Of a stretch of DNA of 54,517 nucleotides, positions 9,827 to 18,085 are shown piece after piece; position 1 is the first letter of the stretch, and every line of letters begins with the position of its first letter. Source of the stretch: CAZMOK01 sp964644135 (lineage in GTDB: Bacteria; Bacteroidota; Bacteroidia; Bacteroidales; JAGOPY01); the NCBI GenBank assembly GCA_964644135.1, contig CAZXWD010000009.1, forward strand, positions 1-54,517, given 5' to 3'. The notes beneath the pieces are model-generated. The model searched no databases, was not told the origin of the DNA, and saw only the letters and a list, made by a program, of their open reading frames with translations. Both the position numbers and the translations under genes were made by a program.

Positions 9827-10274
9827 CCTTACTGTTTTTCTTGTTGAACTTGTCATGCTTGACGAGCCATGCGGCTTTCTGGCTTTCAGTCATTTTAGAG
9901 GAAATATCGAGTGATTCTTCCTGCAGCTCATCCATCCTGCAAACCACTTCATCTTCGGTAAAGACAGTGCTCGACTTGAACCACATCTGGTCGTGATCGA
10001 TACGGGCATCAATGTTCACCACCATTTTCTCATCATATACAAGATTGAGAAAACATATCCTGGAAAACCTGTCGGGCAGCGTGGTCAGGTCGGTGACATA
10101 ATAGTTATTTTCATCTGCCACTTCTGCAAGCACGCAGAAACGGCCCTCAAATGCTTCCTGGTCGAATTGAAGCACTGCGTCGTCCTGGTATATGGCTTCC
10201 TGTGAATATGATACAGTAGCTAAAAGACAAAAAACCAGCAACAATAGCGGATACCTTGTAATAAAAAAAATCAT
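9813..10274 (-). CDS. Small secreted protein of unknown function
   Basis: 153 aa with a signal peptide ending near SYSQE and a charged lysine-rich C-terminus. I do not recognise a family. It is encoded immediately upstream of the large T9SS cargo gene, with a 14-bp overlap, so the two are likely co-transcribed and translationally coupled. A partner, processing or periplasmic role for the cargo protein is possible but is inference only. It has no T9SS sorting domain. Confidence 0.7.
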   Translation of the reverse strand: MIFFITRYPLLLLVFCLLATVSYSQEAIYQDDAVLQFDQEAFEGRFCVLAEVADENNYYVTDLTTLPDRFSRICFLNLVYDEKMVVNIDARIDHDQMWFKSSTVFTEDEVVCRMDELQEESLDISSKMTESQKAAWLVKHDKFNKKNSKDETK

Positions 10275-10354
10275 AATTTCTCAGGATTATAAAAAAACAC
10301 TAACCATTAAAGGGGGGCATTGCCACACCGGAAAATCCCTTTAGAAAATTAGCG

Positions 10355-10362
10355 CAAAGTTA
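10355..10362 (-). promoter_or_regulatory. Putative -7 element for the 10274 gene (TAACTTTG)
   Basis: On the minus strand the sequence reads TAACTTTG, an exact TAnnTTTG match about 80 bp upstream of the ATG at 10274. No matching -33 TTG is seen at the right spacing. Confidence 0.35.
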
Positions 10363-10409
10363 CAAAATACTTATGAGTTCGGATTTAACAATTTGATGTA
10401 CAAATGGGG

Positions 10410-13139
10410 TCACTCCAGGACAACCCGTGAATGGAGCAGCTTATCGGTAAAGCATATCTCAAGTACGTACATCCCTTTCGAAAGTCCTGAAAGATCAATG
10501 CTTTTCATCCAGCGGCCCTCCGGAGAACCATCAGCTTGCTCTGACCAGACGACCCTTCCCTGGTGATCATAAAGCTTCATGTCACTCAGTTCGGAGGCAT
10601 CCTCAAAATCAACTGTCAGCTTACCCGTGGTCGGATTGGGATAAACCTCTATGCCATGTTTCTCAAGCATTTCGCCTACGCCAAAGCACATTGAAAAGTC
10701 GAAGACAATGGTTACTTCCTGCATGAACGTGCACCCTTCATCAGATGTAACTGTCAGTGAATACTCCTTTGTGTCGAACCCTATTCCGGTGGTTCCTACC
10801 TGTATTTCAGGGGCAATAACACCGTTAGACCAATAGTACTCCCAACCTGGAGCAGTTGTACTCGGCGCAAGGGTCACCGTATCATAAGGACAGGCCATTA
10901 TCTGCTCCTGTCCCGAATTTATGGTAAACTCCGGTAGCGGCATCACATTGACAGTGACTTCATCTTCTGTATCGTTAAACCCATCGGAAACAACCAGCTC
11001 GTATACTTCCGACTGTGCAGGGGTGACGGTTATCATCGAATCTGTGCTTATCACAACATCATTATGTTTCCATTCATAGGTATAATGAGGAAAATTACCT
11101 CCTCCGGGTATTGCAACCAGGTCGGTACTCTCCCCTTTACAGATCTCAGGATCCATAGCCATAGCTGTTGCATTCAGCGGACCGCCGCTGAGGGTAACAG
11201 TTACATTATCCACTTCACTTATACACCCGGTTTGTTCATCGGTAATGACCAGGGTAAATGTTGTTGATTCGTAGAGGTTCACTGTTGCAGGATTCTGTGA
11301 ACTTGCATTCACCAGCTTGTCAGCAGGTTCCCACTCATACAGGTATTCACCGCTGCCACCCGATCCGCTTCCGTTCAGTGAAGTGCTTATACCGAATGGG
11401 ATTGTCTTGTTCTCACCTGCATCGGCAACAGGCAGTTCGAGAACTTCAATCATCACCGAGCCGGTTACCACATTAAAGCCATCATTTACACTCACCATAT
11501 ATTCAGTTGTCACCGGTGGGCTTACTGTCGGGTTCTGCACATCCGAGGAGAAACCGGGCGGTTCTGATGACCAGTTGTAGGTGTAATTACCTGCACCTCC
11601 TGAGGTAACAGCATTCAAGGTTGATGATTCACCAACGCAGATCTGGTAAGGGTTTGCCACTATATAAACTGAGAGTGGACCTCCGATCTGAGGTACGAAA
11701 TAAGGCCCTGTTATTGTATCACAATTGTTAACATCGATCGTTTCGAAGGTGTAATTACCTGTGTACACATTAAGCAGATCGAGATCGGTGCCAACAACGT
11801 TGTTGGTTGAATCCCTCCACGTAAATTCAAAAGGTCCGTTCCCTTCAACTTCTATGCCTGTGATCGACCCGTTGTTCGCCCCAAAGTTTGCGGAAACAAT
11901 ATCTATATTATCCTCTATGACATCAGGTGCGCCCGTTTCCTCTATAGTATAAGGCCCGCCGACTGAAACACAGGTATTTTCATCCTCTATGGTAAGCGTG
12001 TAGTTTTCACCGGGTACGTTGAGGAGGTCCAGTTCATCCCCTACAACCACTCCCTGAGAATTGGTCCATTCAAAAATAAATGGCGGTGTTCCAGTAACAT
12101 CTATCCCTGTTATGGAACCGTTTGTAAGTCCACAGGTAGCCGGGGTAACAGCCATTGAGCTTTCATCAATTTCAGGCGCACCCAGGTCCACGGTAAAAGT
12201 GATCGTATTGCCCAGGGCAACATTGTTGCAGGCGTCATAGATAAAATTCAGGTCGATAAGCTGAACCGAATAGAGCCCGTCTTCATTGATCTCACGGTCG
12301 AGGGTAAGTGTATATCTCGATTCGTATATACCTCCGAGATCGCAAGCCTCACCGTGCACATCCAGGACTGTGTAGGGTCCCCCTGGCCCGTCTACAATAA
12401 AATCACCGGGATCTACGGACTCACAGTCTACATTTTCAGAAAAATCAACGATTATGTAATCCACCCCGCAACTGATCTCTTCCTCAAGAACATCCTCAAG
12501 CTCCGGTCTCACATCATCATAAATAATAGCATCTGAATCACTGAAATCGAGAGTGTATCCACCCTGTGCACCGGCTCCTGCCCAGTTGCACATGACCAGG
12601 ACATATGTACTTCCTTCCTCAACATACAGATCGGCATTCCATTTGTTCGTATTGCCGCAATTGTTGCAGTCGCCGTTCCCTCCCTGAGAAGAACTTATAC
12701 CTGTGTTCCCCTGGTAGCCAGCCCCCCCTGCCGCATTGCAGCTTTCCTGCATTTCAAGGGGATTACCGTAGATATCATCACATCTTAGAGTGCTTATGTT
12801 ATATATGGCCCAGTCGTAATCGTCTGAATTGACTTCAGGATCAATGGTGAGACGCAGGTTCCCGCTTTGCTGTACGGTGAAAACATACCATACACTGTTC
12901 TGCTCACCGTCGAGGCAACTGTTCGGACAGTAACCTGAACAGGACCCAGGCGGTGTATATATCTCATTCGGATAGTTGCCGGTGCCTGTGTAGGTGTTCT
13001 CTTCTATATAAACATCCTGGCATACGGGTATAGCTCCGAGGCAATCCTGTACCGTTGGTGTCTGGGCTTTCAATCCGCCAGGGATCATCACCCCTGCAAT
13101 AAATAATGCGAAGGTTATCGAAGATAATAGTACTCTCAT
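10410..13139 (-). CDS. Large T9SS type A cargo protein, 909 aa, with alternating Ig/PKD-like modules
   Basis: The signal peptide (MRVLLSS to LKAQT) is followed by a cysteine- and glycine-rich N-terminal domain (CNNCGNTNKW, YVLVMCNWAG). Two SprB-like repeats come next (EWTNSQGVVVGDELDL and TWRDSTNNVVGTDLDL). Then come Ig-like modules sharing the pattern of the 7204-9826 protein (QICVGESSTL, NWSSEPPGF, EWEPADKLV). The C-terminal ~80 residues are a type A sorting domain (YPNPTTGKLTVDF, GRVVWSEQ, GMYVLEICF). No catalytic domain is seen, so an adhesin or gliding-matrix role is most likely. Confidence 0.87.
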   Translation of the reverse strand: MRVLLSSITFALFIAGVMIPGGLKAQTPTVQDCLGAIPVCQDVYIEENTYTGTGNYPNEIYTPPGSCSGYCPNSCLDGEQNSVWYVFTVQQSGNLRLTIDPEVNSDDYDWAIYNISTLRCDDIYGNPLEMQESCNAAGGAGYQGNTGISSSQGGNGDCNNCGNTNKWNADLYVEEGSTYVLVMCNWAGAGAQGGYTLDFSDSDAIIYDDVRPELEDVLEEEISCGVDYIIVDFSENVDCESVDPGDFIVDGPGGPYTVLDVHGEACDLGGIYESRYTLTLDREINEDGLYSVQLIDLNFIYDACNNVALGNTITFTVDLGAPEIDESSMAVTPATCGLTNGSITGIDVTGTPPFIFEWTNSQGVVVGDELDLLNVPGENYTLTIEDENTCVSVGGPYTIEETGAPDVIEDNIDIVSANFGANNGSITGIEVEGNGPFEFTWRDSTNNVVGTDLDLLNVYTGNYTFETIDVNNCDTITGPYFVPQIGGPLSVYIVANPYQICVGESSTLNAVTSGGAGNYTYNWSSEPPGFSSDVQNPTVSPPVTTEYMVSVNDGFNVVTGSVMIEVLELPVADAGENKTIPFGISTSLNGSGSGGSGEYLYEWEPADKLVNASSQNPATVNLYESTTFTLVITDEQTGCISEVDNVTVTLSGGPLNATAMAMDPEICKGESTDLVAIPGGGNFPHYTYEWKHNDVVISTDSMITVTPAQSEVYELVVSDGFNDTEDEVTVNVMPLPEFTINSGQEQIMACPYDTVTLAPSTTAPGWEYYWSNGVIAPEIQVGTTGIGFDTKEYSLTVTSDEGCTFMQEVTIVFDFSMCFGVGEMLEKHGIEVYPNPTTGKLTVDFEDASELSDMKLYDHQGRVVWSEQADGSPEGRWMKSIDLSGLSKGMYVLEICFTDKLLHSRVVLE

Positions 13140-13174
13140 CGGTCCTGGTTTGTGATTAGTTTTGAATCCGTTCT

Positions 13175-13182
13175 CAAAGATA
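13175..13182 (-). promoter_or_regulatory. Putative -7 element for the 13139 gene (TATCTTTG)
   Basis: The minus-strand sequence TATCTTTG matches TAnnTTTG exactly and lies 36 bp before the ATG at 13139. No -33 TTG is found at about 20-bp spacing. Confidence 0.45.
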
Positions 13183-13255
13183 AGGAATTCATTAGTTTTT
13201 CGGGAAAATGAAAATGTACGGCCCCTGTTTATATCTAAAAATGTAACATATTAAA

Positions 13256-13975
13256 TCACCATCCCGAAGCAAGCACGTCCGCCAGGTGCATGATCTTAAG
13301 AGGAATATCATGCTTATTGATGTACCCGTATTGATGCATAAGACATGAAGAATCGGTGGAAATAATATATTCAGCCCCTGTTTCGAGAGCATTCAGGACT
13401 TTTTGCTCTGCCATGGCTGTTGAAATTGGCTCATGCTTAACGGCAAAAGTCCCTCCAAACCCGCAGCAGATATCCGTGTCTTTCATTTCGAGCAGCTCCA
13501 GGCCTTCCACTTCTCTCAAAAGCCGGCGAGGTTCATCCTTAAGGCCATATTCCCTGAGGGCAGTGCATGAATCATGATAGGTAACCTTATGATTGAAAAC
13601 GGCACCAAAACCGGTTTTTTTAAGGTCGTTCACCATGAAATCGCTGAACTCCCTTACATTCCTGACCACCATTTTATATTCATTATGCAGGCCGCTGTTA
13701 TGGAAAAGCTCCTGGAAATAGTTCTTCACATAGCCTGCACAGGAGGCTGAAGGAATTATAATTGGCCGGTTGTAGGGATAATCCCTTATGAACTTCTCCC
13801 CTATCACTTTTGCTTCATCCCAGAAACCGCTGTTGAAGGCAATTTGTCCGCAACAGGTCTGCTCTTCGTTATAATTTACATCGCAACCAGCCTTTTCCAG
13901 AACCTTGATCATGTTGAAGGCTGTATCAGGGAAAAACTGGTCGATAAAACACGGGATAAAGACGTCTACCTTCAT
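13256..13975 (-). CDS. (Fe-S)-binding oxidoreductase subunit, LutA/CCG-domain type
   Basis: 239 aa with two cysteine-rich CCG domains: QTCCGQIAFNSG near residue 40 and DICCGFGGTFAV near residue 172, plus HDSCTALREYG. This matches LutA, GlcF and HdrB-like subunits that pass electrons between a dehydrogenase and quinone or carriers. LutA normally sits with lutB and lutC for lactate oxidation, but neither is in this window. I chose ATG at 13975 (MKVDVFIPCF), the usual family start, over 13996. The partner enzyme is unknown. Confidence 0.85.
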   Translation of the reverse strand: MKVDVFIPCFIDQFFPDTAFNMIKVLEKAGCDVNYNEEQTCCGQIAFNSGFWDEAKVIGEKFIRDYPYNRPIIIPSASCAGYVKNYFQELFHNSGLHNEYKMVVRNVREFSDFMVNDLKKTGFGAVFNHKVTYHDSCTALREYGLKDEPRRLLREVEGLELLEMKDTDICCGFGGTFAVKHEPISTAMAEQKVLNALETGAEYIISTDSSCLMHQYGYINKHDIPLKIMHLADVLASGW

Positions 13976-14069
13976 AATGTATGCGGTGTTGCACAAATGT
14001 ATTAATTAATGGTTTGTACTTTGAAAATGCCTGCCAGAAATATTCAACAGGATGTTGATAACAAAAAAT

Positions 14070-15314
14070 TCAAAACTCCTCCACCCTGAAACCTGCCTTT
14101 CTAATCTGTTCCCAGAAACCCGGGTATGATTTGGAAACTGAATAGTGATTTTCAATAATGACCCCGACACCTCCGGCAGAAAGCATTGCAGCCGACATAA
14201 CCACCCTGTGGTCACCCCTGCCATTTACCGTTATCTGCCCGGGAAGTTCCTGCCTCTTCGACAACTTCCATTGCCGCTCACCGGTTTTCATAAACCCGGC
14301 ACCCAGGCTGCACACGATCTCCTCGATTGCCGAAAGCCTGTCGGATTCCTTCAAAGGCTGTGAACCCAGGCCGCTGAATTCACCCTCAATACTACAGGCA
14401 GCACAGGCCAGGATAACAGGAAGCGCAAGGTCGGGGGTATCTGAAAAATCAAAGGAGAAAAAGGACGGTGCTTTTCCGGTATTCGTGGCAATGAGTCCCT
14501 CCTCAATGTTTTTAAAATCCAGTCCAAGCTCCTTGCCGATTATGATCAAAGCACTGTCGCCCTGCGTGGAATCTTGTTTAAGATCATAAAGAAGGATATC
14601 GGAATTTCGGTTCAAGATCGCCGCAGAAAGCCAGAAAGCTGCTGAACTCCAGTCGGGCTCGACCGATATCTTGTTCTCCGGTTTTCCGCCCTTTTTTATT
14701 GTAATTCTTTTCGGGCTCAATTCAACTACCATCCCGAATTTGCGCATTATTTCGGCCGTAAGGTCAATATAGGGCCTTGAAACCACCTTTCCTTCCAGGT
14801 TGATGACCAGGCCTTCTTCAAACAAAGTCCCGGCCATCATCAGGGCTGATACAAACTGACTGCTTAAAGAGCCATCTATTGAAATGGTTCCTTTATCCAT
14901 TTGATTGATCCCGGATATACAGAGAGGCGGACAACCTTCTTTTTCGAGGTATTCAATTACACAGCCCAGTCCCCTCAAGGCATCGACAAGAGGTCCAACG
15001 GGCCTTTCTTTCATTCTCTCGCTTCCCGTAAGGATGTAATCCCCCTGCCTGAAAGCCAGGCTTGCTGTGAGGAACCTTAGCACCGTCCCGGCATTGCCTG
15101 CGTCGATGATCACTTCGCTGCTGTGTTCATTCCCCAGGGATCCCAGTATATTGCTTAGAAGCAGCGTATCATCTGCCTGTGAAAGATTTACTAATTCAGC
15201 GGGATACCCGGTAAGGAAATTCATCAGGAGCGCCCGGTTCGAGATACTTTTGGAAGACGGAAGGCGGATGTCAGCCTTTAACCGGGAATTCAAACCATCT
15301 ATTTTAACGGGCAT
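14070..15314 (-). CDS. aroA: 3-phosphoshikimate 1-carboxyvinyltransferase (EPSP synthase)
   Basis: Sixth step of the shikimate pathway: transfers enolpyruvate from PEP to shikimate-3-phosphate. Motifs seen: PSSKSISNRALLM at the N-terminus, GNAGTVLRFLTA (family LGNAGT loop), EPDWSSAAFW, PLKESDRLSAIEE, and GDHRVVMSAAML near the C-terminus. 414 aa is a normal length. The start overlaps the end of aroB by 11 bp, so they are likely co-expressed and coupled. Its substrate is downstream of the aroB product. Confidence 0.95.
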   Translation of the reverse strand: MPVKIDGLNSRLKADIRLPSSKSISNRALLMNFLTGYPAELVNLSQADDTLLLSNILGSLGNEHSSEVIIDAGNAGTVLRFLTASLAFRQGDYILTGSERMKERPVGPLVDALRGLGCVIEYLEKEGCPPLCISGINQMDKGTISIDGSLSSQFVSALMMAGTLFEEGLVINLEGKVVSRPYIDLTAEIMRKFGMVVELSPKRITIKKGGKPENKISVEPDWSSAAFWLSAAILNRNSDILLYDLKQDSTQGDSALIIIGKELGLDFKNIEEGLIATNTGKAPSFFSFDFSDTPDLALPVILACAACSIEGEFSGLGSQPLKESDRLSAIEEIVCSLGAGFMKTGERQWKLSKRQELPGQITVNGRGDHRVVMSAAMLSAGGVGVIIENHYSVSKSYPGFWEQIRKAGFRVEEF

Positions 15315-16404
15315 ATTTCTCTCCTAATTCGATGCAATAGTCTATCGATCCAGCGATCATATCAATGGATACCTCCCGGTTGATCACGGCATTGCCAATA
15401 CTGGCAATGAGGGTGAAAAGTATTTTTCCCCCTTCGTTCTTTTTATCGTTAGAGACCAGTTGAAGGATCCTGTCCTTATGTGTGGCAAGACCACCCACTA
15501 CACCAATGTTTTCTACAATATAGGTATTAATTTTTTCCACCGTCGGCGGAGGCAGGTTGAGTAGCTTGCCGGAAATCCATGTGGCACAAATCATTCCTGT
15601 GGCCACCGCACTTCCATGGCTAATATTTCTATTGCCTGTTTCAAGAACAGAGGATTCAAGTGCATGGCCTATGGTATGTCCGAAGTTCAAAACTTTACGG
15701 TATTTCCTTTCCAGAGGATCGATCTTAACAACAGAGGTCTTGATCTCCACCGACTTCTCTATCAGGCTGATCCAGTCGGTATGCTCCTTCACGGGCCTTG
15801 AAAAAAGATAATGGAAGAAAGAGGCATCGGAGATCAGGCCATATTTGATGATCTCGGCAAATCCCGACAGTTTTTCCGTTTCATCCAGTGTTGACAGGAA
15901 GGCCGGATCGATGAATACCGCTTGCGGGTTATTAAAGCATCCTATGAGATTCTTCAGGCTTCCGTAATCAACCCCCACTTTTCCACCTATTGAGGCATCT
16001 ATCTGGCCCATAAGGGTGGTTGGTAAATTGATGAACCGGATGCCCCTTTTATAAGTTGAGGCGGCGAAACCGCCAAGGTCTGTGACCATGCCACCACCAA
16101 GGTTGAGCAAGATCGAGTGCCTGTCGGCTTTTTCACGTGTAAGGTAATTCCACACATACCCGCAGGTTTCTATGCTTTTGTTATATTCACCGGGTGGAAT
16201 GGTTATCATTCCGGCACCTGACAGCGATCCGACTTTCTCCAGTAAGCGTGGCAGGCAGAATTTGCTGGTATTTTCATCCGTCAACACATAAAACCTGCTT
16301 TTCTTGTAGGCATCTAGCTGAATGAAATTTTGCAGTATTGTATAAATATCACTGCCTATATAGACAGGATAGGATCCGGTATCGATGAATTTTTTATCAG
16401 CCAA
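15304..16404 (-). CDS. aroB: 3-dehydroquinate synthase
   Basis: Second shikimate step: converts DAHP to 3-dehydroquinate using NAD and a divalent metal. Visible motifs: GGGMVTDLGGFAASTYKRG (nucleotide-binding loop), LPTTLMGQIDASIGGKVG, SGFAEIIKYGL and FGHTIGHALES with metal ligands. 366 aa is normal. It overlaps aroA and lies 3 bp from the alanine dehydrogenase gene, so ald-aroB-aroA read as one minus-strand unit. Confidence 0.95.
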   Translation of the reverse strand: MADKKFIDTGSYPVYIGSDIYTILQNFIQLDAYKKSRFYVLTDENTSKFCLPRLLEKVGSLSGAGMITIPPGEYNKSIETCGYVWNYLTREKADRHSILLNLGGGMVTDLGGFAASTYKRGIRFINLPTTLMGQIDASIGGKVGVDYGSLKNLIGCFNNPQAVFIDPAFLSTLDETEKLSGFAEIIKYGLISDASFFHYLFSRPVKEHTDWISLIEKSVEIKTSVVKIDPLERKYRKVLNFGHTIGHALESSVLETGNRNISHGSAVATGMICATWISGKLLNLPPPTVEKINTYIVENIGVVGGLATHKDRILQLVSNDKKNEGGKILFTLIASIGNAVINREVSIDMIAGSIDYCIELGEKYAR

Positions 16405-16407
16405 TTT

Positions 16408-17628
16408 CTAGAATGCTGCCAGCAACAGGTCGATATCCTGAAAGGGAAGATCGTAAAGGTCGCTGACTTGCTTTTTAGTGATGATCCCCTTGTAAAGGTA
16501 TATTCCGTTGGATATCCCCCTGTCCCTTCTGATCAGATTGTCAATACCGCCCTCTTCGCCAATTTTAAGGATTACCGGGGCAAAAAAGTTACTGAAAGCG
16601 TAGCTTGCCGTATGGGGAACCCCTGAAGCAATATTGGGCACGCAATAATGAATTACGTCGAACTTCTTGAATACGGGATTTATGTGGCTTGTAGGGTGTG
16701 AAGTTTCCACACAGCCCCCCTGGTCGATGCTCACGTCGATAATGACTGCATTAGACTTCATTTTTTTCACCATCATTTCCCTCACTATGCAGGGCGATCT
16801 TCCCTCGGGGGCATGAAGGGCACATATGAGGACATCTGCGCTGACCAGTGCCTTTTCCAGTACTTTAGGCTGGATGATGGAGGTGAATATCCGTTGATGC
16901 ATCTGGTTTTGAAGCCTTCTCAACCTGTAGATCGAATTATCGAATATTTTAACAATGGCCCCCATTCCCATGGCTACCCTGGCAGCATTTCCTCCAACTG
17001 TGCCGGCTCCGAGAATGACCACTTCAGTTGGTGTTATTCCCGAAAAACCGCCCAGCATGCTTCCCCTGCCATATTCCGGGTCGCTCAGGTAGCGTGCAGC
17101 GATCTGCAAGGCGGCATTACCTGCTATCTCGCTGACCGACCGTCTTACCGGATAAGACCCGAAAGTGTCTCTTATGAATTCAAAGGCTACCGCCGTTATC
17201 TTTTTGTTCATCAGCCTCCTGAAGAAATCAGTATCCTGCGAGGTAAGATTCAGTGTTGAGAACAACACCTGCCTGTCTTTCATCATTTCCACCTCGTCGG
17301 CATCGGGAGGTGATACCTTGAGAACCAGATCAGCTTTATAAACCTCTTCGGGGGTGTAGACCACCTGGCAGCCTGCCTCTGCATATTCATGATCGGTAAA
17401 CCGTGCGCCCGAGCCTGCGTTTGTTTCCACCAGTACCTGGTGTCCGTTCTGCACAAGCAGGGCGGCAGCTTCAGGGACCAGTGCAACCCTTCGCTCGTCC
17501 GACTGGATCTCACGGGGGATACCTATGATTATACTTGAGCTCTTCTTATCCACCTCAAGCATTTCCTCTTTCGGCATCAGTCCTTCCGACCCCGAAAGGT
17601 TCAAATAATTTTTTTGTGAGCCTGACAT
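16408..17628 (-). CDS. ald: Alanine dehydrogenase family protein
   Basis: Belongs to the alanine dehydrogenase/transhydrogenase family: GIPREIQSDERRVALVPEA at the N-terminal core and the NAD loop VILGAGTVGGNAARVAMGMG near residue 205. DVSIDQGGCVETSHPTSH near residue 310 fits the active-site region. It interconverts alanine with pyruvate and ammonia. An N-terminal extension of ~30 residues precedes the usual start, as in the Bacteroidota subtype I recall. It lies 3 bp from both tsaE and aroB, so it is operonic. Confidence 0.88.
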   Translation of the reverse strand: MSGSQKNYLNLSGSEGLMPKEEMLEVDKKSSSIIIGIPREIQSDERRVALVPEAAALLVQNGHQVLVETNAGSGARFTDHEYAEAGCQVVYTPEEVYKADLVLKVSPPDADEVEMMKDRQVLFSTLNLTSQDTDFFRRLMNKKITAVAFEFIRDTFGSYPVRRSVSEIAGNAALQIAARYLSDPEYGRGSMLGGFSGITPTEVVILGAGTVGGNAARVAMGMGAIVKIFDNSIYRLRRLQNQMHQRIFTSIIQPKVLEKALVSADVLICALHAPEGRSPCIVREMMVKKMKSNAVIIDVSIDQGGCVETSHPTSHINPVFKKFDVIHYCVPNIASGVPHTASYAFSNFFAPVILKIGEEGGIDNLIRRDRGISNGIYLYKGIITKKQVSDLYDLPFQDIDLLLAAF

Positions 17629-17631
17629 AGC

Positions 17632-18060
17632 TTATCTCTTTCTATGCTCGGAAGTTATTATTCTCTGGCCTTCATCAGGGCCGTGGTTGATCCTGATGTA
17701 TACGAAATCATCCGGTAAAAGTTGTTCAATTTTCTCAGGCCACTCTATAAAGCAGTAACTTCCCGAATATACGTAATCTTCATACCCCAGGTCAATGACT
17801 TCCTCCAGTTTATTGATCCGGTAAAAATCAAAATGGTATACCGCCCCCGAACCTGATAGGTATTCATAAACAATGGCGAATGTGGGACTGGCCACCACGT
17901 CTTCTACATTGAGTTTTTTGCAGAAATACTTGATAAGCGTGGTTTTTCCCGCTCCCATCTCTCCTTCCAGGGCAAAAATCCTGACACCGGGATACGATTC
18001 CAGTATTTTTCCGGCCACTTCGTCAAGACCTGCCTCATCCTCTACCTTAAAACTTTCCAT
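17632..18060 (-). CDS. tsaE: tRNA threonylcarbamoyladenosine ATPase TsaE
   Basis: A P-loop ATPase needed for t6A37 modification of ANN-decoding tRNAs, working with TsaB/TsaD. The Walker A is GEMGAGKTTL (residues ~34-43), and SPTFAIVYEY and HFDFYRI match the family. 142 aa is the usual size. TsaB and TsaD are not in this window. It lies 3 bp upstream of ald and 25 bp downstream of porX, so all three read as one unit. Confidence 0.92.
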   Translation of the reverse strand: MESFKVEDEAGLDEVAGKILESYPGVRIFALEGEMGAGKTTLIKYFCKKLNVEDVVASPTFAIVYEYLSGSGAVYHFDFYRINKLEEVIDLGYEDYVYSGSYCFIEWPEKIEQLLPDDFVYIRINHGPDEGQRIITSEHRKR

Positions 18061-18085
18061 GCTTCAAAGATCGGAAAAAAGGAAA

